From Deltaproteobacteria bacterium RBG_13_61_14 (GTDB lineage: Bacteria; RBG-13-61-14), in NCBI GenBank assembly GCA_001797815.1, contig MGQK01000077.1:3850-23757 (forward strand): a DNA stretch of 19,908 nucleotides, read 5' to 3'. The translations under genes and the position numbers were made by a program. Each line of letters opens with the position of its first letter. Position 1 is the first letter of the stretch. This document shows positions 14,016 through 19,908 of this stretch, in pieces. The notes beneath the pieces are model-generated. The model searched no databases. It was not told the origin of the DNA and saw only the letters and a program-made list of their open reading frames with translations.

Positions 14016-14106
14016 TGTTACTCCTTGACCGCTCACTGACGCGATCTGGTCGCATCTTATCACAACCTTCCATAAATCACTAACTTGATGGAAGTTGCAG
14101 GAATTC

Positions 14107-14877
14107 CTACTGCTTTTCCGCGGCCCGCGCGAACCATTCGTGGTCAAAGCGGTTCATCATGCCCAGGTTGAGGAGCCATCCGGAGTAAAACTTCTGGCTG
14201 GCATGGGTAGAGAGCGCCAGGCCCTTGAGCTTCTTCACCGGCGCGATGTCCACCTTGACCGTGGCCGGCTGCGGCCGCAGCTTGGCCTCGTTCGGAAAAA
14301 CCCCGCTCCAAAACCGGGACAGGCTCACGTAATAGAGCCTTTGCGCCTGGCTCTGCGGGAAAGCGGCGAAGACCGCGGCGCTCAAGGCCCGGTGGTCCGA
14401 GTGGCCGGTCATCCCGTCCGGGCCGTAGGTGATCACCACCTCCGCGCCGGTGCGCTCGATAATCTCCCGCACCTCTTCCGCCAATGCCTCCGGCGGGAGC
14501 TTGGGCAGGCCCTGGTCCGGATGGTCAAGCTGGATCAGCTCGTCCACCCGGAGCACCGTCGCCGCGCTTTGGAGTTCCTCGATCCGAATTTTCGCCAGCT
14601 CCTCGCCGGTGATGTGCAGGTAGTCCCTGGCGCTGGAGAGGTCGCCGAGCGTGAAGCAGACGATGTGGGTGCGCACCCGCGGGTCTTGCTTGGCGATAAG
14701 CAGCGTGCCGCCGACAAAGATGGTCTCGTCATCCTGGTGCGGGAAAATGGTGACCACGTCAATCTTGCCGTCCGGGCCGGGCCGGATGCCGTCCAGGATG
14801 CTGCCCTCCCGCGGCCGGCCCAGGGCGGCCGAGCCGAGGAGCAGACTCAACCCAATGGTCAGAATCATTTTCCTCAT
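14107..14877 (-). CDS. Exported PIG-L/LmbE-family zinc-dependent deacetylase
   Basis: 256 residues. A Sec signal peptide (KMILTIGLSLLLGSAALG, cleavage near residue 20, no lipobox) precedes a PIG-L domain. Metal-site motifs are PHQDDE at 46-51 (usually PHPDDE; H47 and D50 are ligand positions) and GHSDH at 158-162 (usually HPDH; H162 is the ligand position). D49 is the probable general base. Family members remove acetyl groups from N-acetylglucosaminyl lipids, mycothiol or bacillithiol precursors; most are cytoplasmic, so an exported form probably acts on a cell-surface or periplasmic glycan. The Pro-to-Gln and Pro-to-Ser changes do not touch ligands, so activity is expected. AAGGA precedes ATG 14877 by about eight bases. 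It is divergent from the CsgG-family lipoprotein gene. Confidence 0.87.
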   Translation of the reverse strand: MRKMILTIGLSLLLGSAALGRPREGSILDGIRPGPDGKIDVVTIFPHQDDETIFVGGTLLIAKQDPRVRTHIVCFTLGDLSSARDYLHITGEELAKIRIEELQSAATVLRVDELIQLDHPDQGLPKLPPEALAEEVREIIERTGAEVVITYGPDGMTGHSDHRALSAAVFAAFPQSQAQRLYYVSLSRFWSGVFPNEAKLRPQPATVKVDIAPVKKLKGLALSTHASQKFYSGWLLNLGMMNRFDHEWFARAAEKQ

Positions 14878-15063
14878 TTCGGTTGTCCTTATAAAAAGAT
14901 TTAGATGAAAAAGATGTTACCAAAAGACCTTCGGCCAGACAAGCTCAAGAGCAAGGGCATCTGGCCGGGGATAAGAAAGGATTTCTTGCACTTCAGCACC
15001 TCACTTCACTTAATGGTTTGATTTTTCCGGCACCAGGGCCAGGCACATAACTTGCTCTTCGGA
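14878..15063. other. Divergent intergenic region between PIG-L and CsgG-lipoprotein genes
   Basis: No gene is supported here. It contains a nested hairpin: outer stem CGGCCAGA (14932-14939) with TCTGGCCG (14960-14967), and inside the loop GCTC-AA-GAGC (14943-14952). On the minus strand this would lie in or near the PIG-L leader. I see no clear minus-strand promoter; the plus-strand promoter is listed separately. Confidence 0.5.
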
Positions 15064-15091
15064 TTGACAGGTCCTTGGTATGGGCTAGTAT
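15064..15091 (+). promoter_or_regulatory. Sigma70-like promoter of the CsgG/GNA1162 lipoprotein pair
   Basis: TTGACA (15064-15069), a 16-base spacer and TAGTAT (15086-15091). The transcript should start near 15098, giving a leader of about 31 bases with AAAGGAG before ATG 15129. An in-frame ATG at 15099 would lie at the extreme 5' end of that RNA. Confidence 0.65.
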
Positions 15092-15128
15092 CAATACTAT
15101 GGCAGATTTCGCGGAAAGGAGAACGGAA

Positions 15129-16073
15129 ATGAAGCCAATGCGATGGATCGCTCTCGGAATCATGACGCTCATGATTTTGCACCTGGCCGGCTGCGGGGCC
15201 AAGAAAAAGCCGGAGCCGACCGCGGCGCCGGTGCTGACCCCCCGCGAGCCGACCGCACTTTCCGGACCGAAGAAGCGGGTGGGCATCTTCGAGTTCGAGA
15301 ACAAGAGCCGCTACGGCCAGAACAAGCTCTCGCAGGCCGCGACCGATGTGATGTATTCCGAGTTGGACAAGGCCGGCCGCTTCCTGCTCTACGAGCGCGC
15401 GAACCTGGCCGAGCTGGAGAAGGAGCATCGGCTGATCGAGTCCGGCCGGGTCAACCCCGCCACCGCGGCCCGCTTCGGCGAGCTGACCGGCATCCAGGCG
15501 GTGGTGATCGGCACCATCACCCAGTTCGGGATCTGGGAGGAGGCCAAGGACTACGGCGTCTATAAGAAGAAGGTGGAGATCGCCGAGGCCACGGTGGACG
15601 TGCGGGTGGTGGACGTGACCACCGGCCGGGTCATCTTCTCCGACGCCGGCACCGGCCGGACCGAACACGAGCTGGAGAGCGTGCTCGGCTTTGGCGAGAA
15701 AGCGAGCTACGACGAGACTGCGGCGGACAAGGCGCTCCGGGCGGCCCTGGCCCAGTTCATGGGTCGGATGGTCAAGGCGGTGGACGGCATCGCCTGGGAA
15801 GGCCGGGTGGCGGAGGTGGACCAGGTCGGCGGGGTGGAGCGGGTTTACATAAACGCCGGCCGGCGCTCGGGGATGCAGGTAGGACAGAAGGTGGTGGTCC
15901 AGCAGGTGATCGGCGAGATCACTGATCCGGTGACGAGCGAGTTCATGGGTTACAAGACCCGCACCTTGGGCGAGGGCACGGTGGAGGAGTTGAGCGGAGA
16001 AGACCTGAGCATCGCCCGCATGAACGGCTCGCCCGGGGTCAAGCGCGGGGACCTGGTGGTCCTGGCCGAATAG
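15129..16073 (+). CDS. CsgG-family lipoprotein with FlgT-C-like C-terminal domain
   Basis: 314 residues. The lipoprotein signal WIALGIMTLMILHLAGC has lipobox LAGC with Cys near residue 22, followed by a Lys/Pro/Ala-rich linker. The CsgG domain begins at about residue 50: RVGIFEFENKS, FLLYERANLAELEKE, GIQAVVIGTITQFG, VDVTTGRVIFSD. After about residue 215 a second beta-rich domain (ERVYINAGRRSGMQVGQKV, DPVTSEFMGYKTRTLGEG, GVKRGDLVVL) resembles FlgT-C and matches the layout of the CsgG protein at 7073-7969. CsgG proteins build outer-membrane assemblies in the periplasm, with curli export the best-known case. ATG 15129 has AAAGGAG eight bases upstream. The downstream GNA1162 lipoprotein gene is its likely partner; this pairing recurs in other proteobacterial gene clusters (recall). 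Confidence 0.85.
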   Translation: MKPMRWIALGIMTLMILHLAGCGAKKKPEPTAAPVLTPREPTALSGPKKRVGIFEFENKSRYGQNKLSQAATDVMYSELDKAGRFLLYERANLAELEKEHRLIESGRVNPATAARFGELTGIQAVVIGTITQFGIWEEAKDYGVYKKKVEIAEATVDVRVVDVTTGRVIFSDAGTGRTEHELESVLGFGEKASYDETAADKALRAALAQFMGRMVKAVDGIAWEGRVAEVDQVGGVERVYINAGRRSGMQVGQKVVVQQVIGEITDPVTSEFMGYKTRTLGEGTVEELSGEDLSIARMNGSPGVKRGDLVVLAE

Positions 16074-16107
16074 GCAGAAGCTCTTGGTGCGGGGATCGGG
16101 GCGCGCC

Positions 16108-16890
16108 ATGCCCAGGCGCTCGGTTCATCTCTTCGCGGTCCTGGCGCTTCTGGCCGGGGGAGGGCTTTTTTCGTGCGCGCCCAAGGAAGTGGGCGTCCCC
16201 TCCCTTAACCCCGACTACCAACAGATCTGGCCCCGCACCGTCGCCGTCCTGCCTTTTGACAACATGAGCACCGACCTCGACGCCACCCCGCTCATCCGGC
16301 CGATTGTGAACGAGCGCCTGCGGGCCAAGGGCTTTCAGATGAAGGACCTGGCCGAGGTGGACCAGGTCCTGCAGGAAAACGGCGTCCTCATCTCCCACGA
16401 CGTTTATGCTTTCACTCCCGAAGAACTGGGCGAGATGCTGCAGACCGACGCGGTGATGTTCGGCACGGTCACCGACTTCAACACCAAGTATGTAGTTTTG
16501 TATTCCTCGGTCTCGGTGGGGATCAAGCTGGAGCTGACCGACTGCCGGACCGGCGAGGCGCTCTGGCAGGACAACGCCCGCTCCAGCCGCAACACCTTGA
16601 TCGAGACCCTCCTCATCCTGCTCCTGGAAGAAGACAAGACCCGCGCCTTGATCGCGGCCGCGGCCTATAACACCGCCTTTGCCGTGCTCAAGTCCTACCG
16701 GCCCTACGCGGAGGACGCCGCGCGTCTGATGCTGGCCAGCCTGCCGCCTGGGCCCCTGGGCCTGCGGCCCTATGCCTGGGACCTGGACCCGGCTTGGGCG
16801 GCCGGCGACGCGGTGGAAATCTGGATCGGCCTACACCACGGCATCGTCACCGTAGCGCCCAGCGCGACTTTCCAGATTCATAGGCCGTGA
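16108..16890 (+). CDS. GNA1162/DUF799-family lipoprotein
   Basis: About 260 residues. A basic N-terminus and hydrophobic core end in a lipobox (LAGGGLFSC, Cys near residue 23). The mature protein shows the DUF799 pattern: RTVAVLPFDNMSTD, LIRPIVNERLRAKGFQ, LGEMLQTDAVMFGTVTDFN, YSSVSVGIKLELTDCRTGEALWQDNARSS and YRPYAEDAARLMLASLP. Proteins of this family are outer-membrane or periplasmic lipoproteins of unclear function, often encoded beside CsgG, as here (34-base gap). The start is uncertain: ATG 16108 fits the signal peptide best, but GTG 16087 and TTG 16084 are in frame and no good ribosome site is visible. The last residues (HHGIVTVAPSATFQIHRP) are echoed by a decayed copy at 17728-17796. 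Confidence 0.82.
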   Translation: MPRRSVHLFAVLALLAGGGLFSCAPKEVGVPSLNPDYQQIWPRTVAVLPFDNMSTDLDATPLIRPIVNERLRAKGFQMKDLAEVDQVLQENGVLISHDVYAFTPEELGEMLQTDAVMFGTVTDFNTKYVVLYSSVSVGIKLELTDCRTGEALWQDNARSSRNTLIETLLILLLEEDKTRALIAAAAYNTAFAVLKSYRPYAEDAARLMLASLPPGPLGLRPYAWDLDPAWAAGDAVEIWIGLHHGIVTVAPSATFQIHRP

Positions 16891-16966
16891 GCCGAGGAGA
16901 CTATGTCGTATGTGGCAAATCAGAATAGATAGAACGGCGAAAACCGCGCTCCGTAGCAAATTGTCG

Positions 16967-16989
16967 CCGCGACCACTCTTCGGTCACGG
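16967..16989 (+). terminator. Hairpin downstream of the CsgG/GNA1162 pair, possible terminator
   Basis: CCGCGACC (16967-16974) and GGTCACGG (16982-16989) form a stem with one mismatch and a seven-base loop, followed by ATTAATTTGG. The U-tract is poor, so the assignment is weak. The rest of 16891-17014 holds no supported gene. Confidence 0.3.
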
Positions 16990-17014
16990 ATTAATTTGGC
17001 TTGCATCGCTCCAC

Positions 17015-17043
17015 TTGACCATGAACAGGCGCTCGGATAAACT
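17015..17043 (+). promoter_or_regulatory. Sigma70-like promoter of the mntA-hepT module
   Basis: TTGACC (17015-17020), a 17-base spacer and TAAACT (17038-17043), 53 bases before the mntA start. No operator palindrome is evident, in line with this module type being controlled mainly by AMPylation rather than autorepression. Confidence 0.6.
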
Positions 17044-17096
17044 AAAGCTTGAAGCTTGAGCGGATCCGGGAGAAAAATAGAGGACGGAGCGGATTC

Positions 17097-17384
17097 ATGG
17101 GATTGAAGGAATTAAGAGCGCGGCGGGAGGAAATCCTGCGCGTAGCCGCTCGGCGGGGGGCAAGGAACCTCCGGGTTTTCGGTTCGGTGGCGCGCGGCGA
17201 GGACGATCCGGAGAGCGACGTGGATTTCCTGGTCGAGATGGAACCCGGCCGAAGCTTGCTCGACCTGGGCGGACTCTGGACTGACCTCCATCAACTGCTC
17301 GGGGTCAAGGTGGACCTGGTCACCGCGAACGGCCTCCGGGAGCGCATCCGGGAGCGGGTCCTGAAAGAGGCCGTGCCCCTATGA
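17097..17384 (+). CDS. mntA: MNT-domain nucleotidyltransferase, antitoxin of a HEPN/MNT module
   Basis: 95 residues, one minimal nucleotidyltransferase domain. Motifs: the pol-beta signature GSVARG at 29-34 followed by SDVDFLV at 40-46 (D41 and D43 as metal ligands), and a third acidic position in KVDLV near residue 75. In the characterised Shewanella MntA/HepT system this enzyme AMPylates a tyrosine in the HEPN toxin and so inactivates it. ATG 17097 is chosen over upstream non-ATG starts: it has CGGAG about eight bases upstream and matches family length. The stop overlaps the hepT start as ATGA, a normal order for these modules. Function is by family analogy. Confidence 0.9.
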   Translation: MGLKELRARREEILRVAARRGARNLRVFGSVARGEDDPESDVDFLVEMEPGRSLLDLGGLWTDLHQLLGVKVDLVTANGLRERIRERVLKEAVPL

Positions 17385-17716
17385 AAGACGACCGCGAGCG
17401 GCTCCGGCATATCCTGGATGCCATCGCCATGATCGAAAAATACAGCCGCGAGGGCGAGGCAGCGTTTCGCCGGAGCGATTTGATTCAGAACTGGATGGTG
17501 AGGCACATCCAGGTGATCGGAGAAGCCGCCCGGGCGCTTTCCCCCGAACTGCGCCGGCGCCACCCCGAAATCCCCTGGGCTGACATCATTGGTATGCGCC
17601 ATATCCTGGTCCACGACTACTTCGATATTGATCTCAACCTGGTCTGGCTGGTCGTGAGCCACGATCTGCCCTCCTTTCAACAGGAAATCCAGGCCATCCT
17701 TAAACAAATAGAATGA
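17381..17716 (+). CDS. hepT: HEPN-domain (HepT/DUF86) toxin, predicted RNase
   Basis: 111 residues, all-helical HEPN fold. The catalytic RX4HXY motif is intact: R73, H78 and Y80 in RHILVHDY. Earlier helices include [13 protein letters not shown] and [12 protein letters not shown], also typical of HepT (VIGEA). HEPN toxins cleave RNA as dimers; the motif tyrosine is the one AMPylated by MntA. The gene overlaps mntA by ATGA, and both catalytic sites look functional. The pair sits between the GNA1162 lipoprotein gene and a decayed second copy of that gene's 3' end, suggesting the module arrived by insertion or rearrangement. Confidence 0.92.
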   Translation: MKDDRERLRHILDAIAMIEKYSREGEAAFRRSDLIQNWMVRHIQVIGEAARALSPELRRRHPEIPWADIIGMRHILVHDYFDIDLNLVWLVVSHDLPSFQQEIQAILKQIE

Positions 17717-17727
17717 GCCGCGGATTT

Positions 17728-17796
17728 GGGGGAGCGCGCCACGGCATCGTCACCGCCGGCCCGGCCGCGGAGTTCCGCATCCACCGCCATCCCTGA
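17728..17796 (+). pseudogene. Remnant of the 3' end of a GNA1162-family gene
   Basis: In one frame this region reads HGIVTAGPAAEFRIHRHP and a stop at 17794-17796, matching the end of the lipoprotein encoded at 16108-16890 (HGIVTVAPSATFQIHRP, stop). The 17 bases CCACGGCATCGTCACCG are identical; the rest is diverged, so it is an older or paralogous copy. Upstream similarity is lost after about residue HG, immediately next to hepT. No start or domain is left. Confidence 0.65.
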
Positions 17797-17806
17797 CCTA
17801 TTGGGA

Positions 17807-18054
17807 TCAGTGCTCAATGCTGTTCAGTTAAGAAAGGATTTTCACGCCAAGACGCAAAGGCGCAAAAATTTTATACGATTGGCGGCTTAAAATCCTTTGC
17901 GACTAAGCCGGCCGACTTGAGCCGGAGAAGAGGATGAGTTCCCAAGGCGCCAAGCCTCTTGGCTTTGTCAGCCTTTGCTACTTTGCGGCTTTGCGCGAGA
18001 ATTCCTCCTTCTGAGATCTCCCTTAAGTGAACAGCATTAGGTCAGTGCTTCAAT
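17807..18054. mobile_element. MITE-like element with terminal inverted repeats and apparent target duplication
   Basis: AATGCTGTTCAGTTAAG at 17816-17832 is matched in inverted orientation by CTTAAGTGAACAGCATT at 18022-18038, 16 of 17 positions. Outside these, TCAGTGCTCAAT (17807-17818) and TCAGTGCTTCAAT (18042-18054) form a direct repeat differing by one base, as after insertion with target duplication, although it overlaps the end of the left inverted repeat. The interior is AT-richer and contains TTCACGCCAAGACGCAAAG and, inverted, GCGCAAAGCCGCAAAGTAGC, which belong to a widely dispersed bacterial repeat type. There is no transposase, so it would need one supplied from elsewhere. Confidence 0.65.
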
Positions 18055-18173
18055 TTTCAATTAAGCAAGTCTGAATAGCAATGCTGACCGGCGAGAAAGC
18101 CTGTTTCTGATCTTCTTTACTCTTCCTTTTGCTCGTGCAATAATACCGCGAGTTTTTTCGAGGGACTTTATCT

Positions 18174-19908
18174 TTGCGTGAACGCCTGCTCAAGCGCATC
18201 TCCGACCTGATCTACCTGCACCACCGCCTGATCCTCCTCCTGGCCGTGATCGTCACCGGCCTGGCCGGATACTTCTACTCCAAGCTCGAGCTCCACCTCA
18301 CCTTTTTGGACATGCTCTCCGAGGACGAGCCGGCAGTCAAACAATACCGCTACGCCACCCGCAACTTCGGCTCGCTCTCCTTCCTCTTCGTGGTGCTCTC
18401 GGCCGAGGACGTGGACAAAGCCAAGGCCTATGCCGATGCCCTGGCCCCCCGGCTGCTCCAGCGCCCGGAATTCGTCAAGCGCGTCCACTACAAGGTGGAC
18501 CTCGACCTTTTCCTGGATCACGGCCTCTTGTTCCTGCCCGAGCCGGCGCTCAAGGAGCTGGCCCGGATGGTGGAGGAAAACCCCGAGGTGCTGAAAGATC
18601 TGCACGACCGGCCCGGGCTCCTCGGAGTGGTCCACGGCCTCGACCGCGTCCTCGAGCGCCTGCTCAGCCGGGGCCAGCTCCCCGACAAGCCCGAAGAGTT
18701 CAACTTGGCCGAATTCCTCACCCCGCAGAAGGAACTGGTCGCCTATTTCAAGGACTACGGTCTCCACGGCCCGTCCCAAGCCCGGTCCTCTGCTCTCCGC
18801 GAAAGCCTGTTCTCAAGCTTCCTCGGCCAGGGCCAGAAGCTGCCCTTTGACCTCTCCGACGCTTACCAGCTCTCCCGCGACCGCCGGCACCTCCTCTTCC
18901 TGGTCGAGCCGGCCCGGCCAGCCGAGAACTTCGAGTGGTGCACCCGGTTCATGGAGTTCGTGGAGGGCGAGATGGCCGCGGTGGACCAGGAGATCCCGGG
19001 GGTCTGGCACGGCGCGACCGGCAACGCCGCGGTGATGCGCGACGACAACCGGGTGATCCGGCGGGACATGATGCGGACCACGCTCATCGCCTACTTCCTG
19101 ATCATGGCGCTCTTCGCCTACTCCTTCCGCTCGCTGTCCTCGATCCTGATCGTGGGCTTTTCCCTGGGCCTGGGCATCCTCTGGTCGCTCGGCGCGGCCT
19201 ACCTGATCTTCGGCTACCTCACCCCCATCACCGCCATCTTCGGCGCCATCCTGCTGGGCCTGGGCATTGACTACGCCATCCTCATCCTCTCCCGCTACAC
19301 CGAAGAGCGCCACCGCGGCTACACCATCAAGCAGGCGCTCGACATCACCCTGACCAAGGCGGGCAAGGGCATCCTCACCGGCGCCCTCGCCACCTCCATC
19401 GCCTTCTTCACCATCACCGCCGGAAGCTTCCGCGGCTCCCAGGAAATGGGGATCGTGGCCGGCACCGGCATCCTCATCTTCCTCGCGGTCATGCTCTTGG
19501 TCCAGACCTCGCTGCTCATCACCTGGGACGGCCGGCGCACCCTGCGCGGCCCGGCCCAGGCCCGGGTCAACCCCCGGATCATGCGGCTTTTGGCGAGGGG
19601 GGTGGGCCGGGGCGCGCCCGTGATTTTCCCGGTCCTGGCCCTGGCCGTCGCCGGCCTGGCTTATGTCTCGCCCCGCTATTCCCTGGAATACAACTATCTG
19701 AACCTGGAGCCGGCCGGGGTCGAGAGCATCCAACTCATCAACCAGATCCCGGAATGGTTCAACATTGACACCAACTTCGGCCTGATCGTCTCCGGCTCGA
19801 TGGAGGAAGACCGCGAGTTTTCGCGGGCGCTGAGAGATAAGCCCACGGTCAGCCTGGTGGATTCGATCAGCGCCTACCTGCCGGAAAACCAGGGCCAGAA
19901 GCTGCCTT
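18174..19908 (+). CDS. RND-superfamily MMPL/HpnN-like transporter (partial, N-terminal part)
   Basis: 578 codons are visible and the frame is still open at the window end. It starts at TTG 18174, nine bases after GAGGG; no ATG gives the first membrane segment (about 19-36), and an in-frame stop at 18141 limits the upstream side. A large exported loop (about 37-295) is followed by membrane segments 2-6, with the MMPL signature GLGIDYAILILSRYTEE (D366 in the middle), and then a further membrane segment (about residues 480-500) opening the second half, YSLEYNYLNLEP. This is the duplicated 2 x (TM + loop + 5 TM) plan of RND permeases, in the branch that moves lipids such as hopanoids and other hydrophobic compounds. 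Substrate cannot be read. Expected full length is about 850-900 residues, so about a third is missing. Confidence 0.88.
   Translation, partial: MRERLLKRISDLIYLHHRLILLLAVIVTGLAGYFYSKLELHLTFLDMLSEDEPAVKQYRYATRNFGSLSFLFVVLSAEDVDKAKAYADALAPRLLQRPEFVKRVHYKVDLDLFLDHGLLFLPEPALKELARMVEENPEVLKDLHDRPGLLGVVHGLDRVLERLLSRGQLPDKPEEFNLAEFLTPQKELVAYFKDYGLHGPSQARSSALRESLFSSFLGQGQKLPFDLSDAYQLSRDRRHLLFLVEPARPAENFEWCTRFMEFVEGEMAAVDQEIPGVWHGATGNAAVMRDDNRVIRRDMMRTTLIAYFLIMALFAYSFRSLSSILIVGFSLGLGILWSLGAAYLIFGYLTPITAIFGAILLGLGIDYAILILSRYTEERHRGYTIKQALDITLTKAGKGILTGALATSIAFFTITAGSFRGSQEMGIVAGTGILIFLAVMLLVQTSLLITWDGRRTLRGPAQARVNPRIMRLLARGVGRGAPVIFPVLALAVAGLAYVSPRYSLEYNYLNLEPAGVESIQLINQIPEWFNIDTNFGLIVSGSMEEDREFSRALRDKPTVSLVDSISAYLPENQGQKLP

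Noticed and set aside
17807-18054. CRISPR array or att site
   Set aside because: No regularly spaced direct repeats; the structure is a single inverted-repeat element. No tRNA gene or integrase is nearby.
18168-19733. Minus-strand open frames near the window end
   Set aside because: They are antisense shadows of the RND/MMPL gene, whose plus-strand frame has clear membrane segments and the GLGIDY signature.

Overview
The window is GC-rich, densely coding bacterial DNA from what looks like an anaerobic Gram-negative, probably an uncultured Desulfobacterota-like or similar lineage. Pointers are a ferredoxin-dependent 2-oxoacid oxidoreductase, a bifurcation-type NADH diaphorase module, an MglA/MglB-type GTPase pair, several exported CsgG-type proteins and lipoproteins, and an RND/MMPL transporter. 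The lineage is inferred from gene content only; there is no rRNA, tRNA or phylogenetic marker to fix it.

Layout. (1) 1-5489, plus strand: a redox operon porD(partial)-porA-porB-nuoE-nuoF-hoxU-like, with ATGA overlaps at porA/porB and porB/nuoE, closed by a rho-independent terminator at 5505-5527. It pairs a 2-oxoacid:ferredoxin oxidoreductase with a full NADH diaphorase and no hydrogenase subunit, suggesting electron transfer between 2-oxoacid oxidation, ferredoxin and NAD. (2) 5736-6876: roadblock (MglB-like) and MglA-like GTPase pair. (3) 7073-9757, minus strand: an exported CsgG-family protein and a GT-C glycosyltransferase. (4) 9926-12533, plus: an AMACR-type family III CoA-transferase/racemase, a DUF1285-like protein on a probably leaderless mRNA, and rsmE. 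(5) 12562-14877, minus: two tandem paralogous cyclophilins separated by a MITE-like element, and an exported PIG-L deacetylase. (6) 15129-16890, plus: a CsgG-family lipoprotein and a GNA1162/DUF799 lipoprotein. (7) 17097-17716: an MntA/HepT (MNT/HEPN) toxin-antitoxin pair lying between the lipoprotein gene and a decayed second copy of its 3' end. (8) 17807-18054: a second MITE-like element with apparent target duplication. (9) 18174 to the end: a truncated RND/MMPL-family transporter with a TTG start.

The most striking signal is a perfect 220-bp palindrome (312-531, two 110-bp arms, no spacer) inside porA. The right arm is the conserved porA sequence; the left arm is its reverse complement, replacing roughly nine conserved codons in frame and adding about 27 foreign residues. 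It is flanked by an 11-bp inverted repeat (297-307 / 536-546), which fits a template-switch event, either in the genome or during sequencing and assembly. Small mobile-type repeats are also frequent: three GTAGGGGC...GCCCCTAC hairpins (one inside a coding sequence) and the two MITE-like elements.
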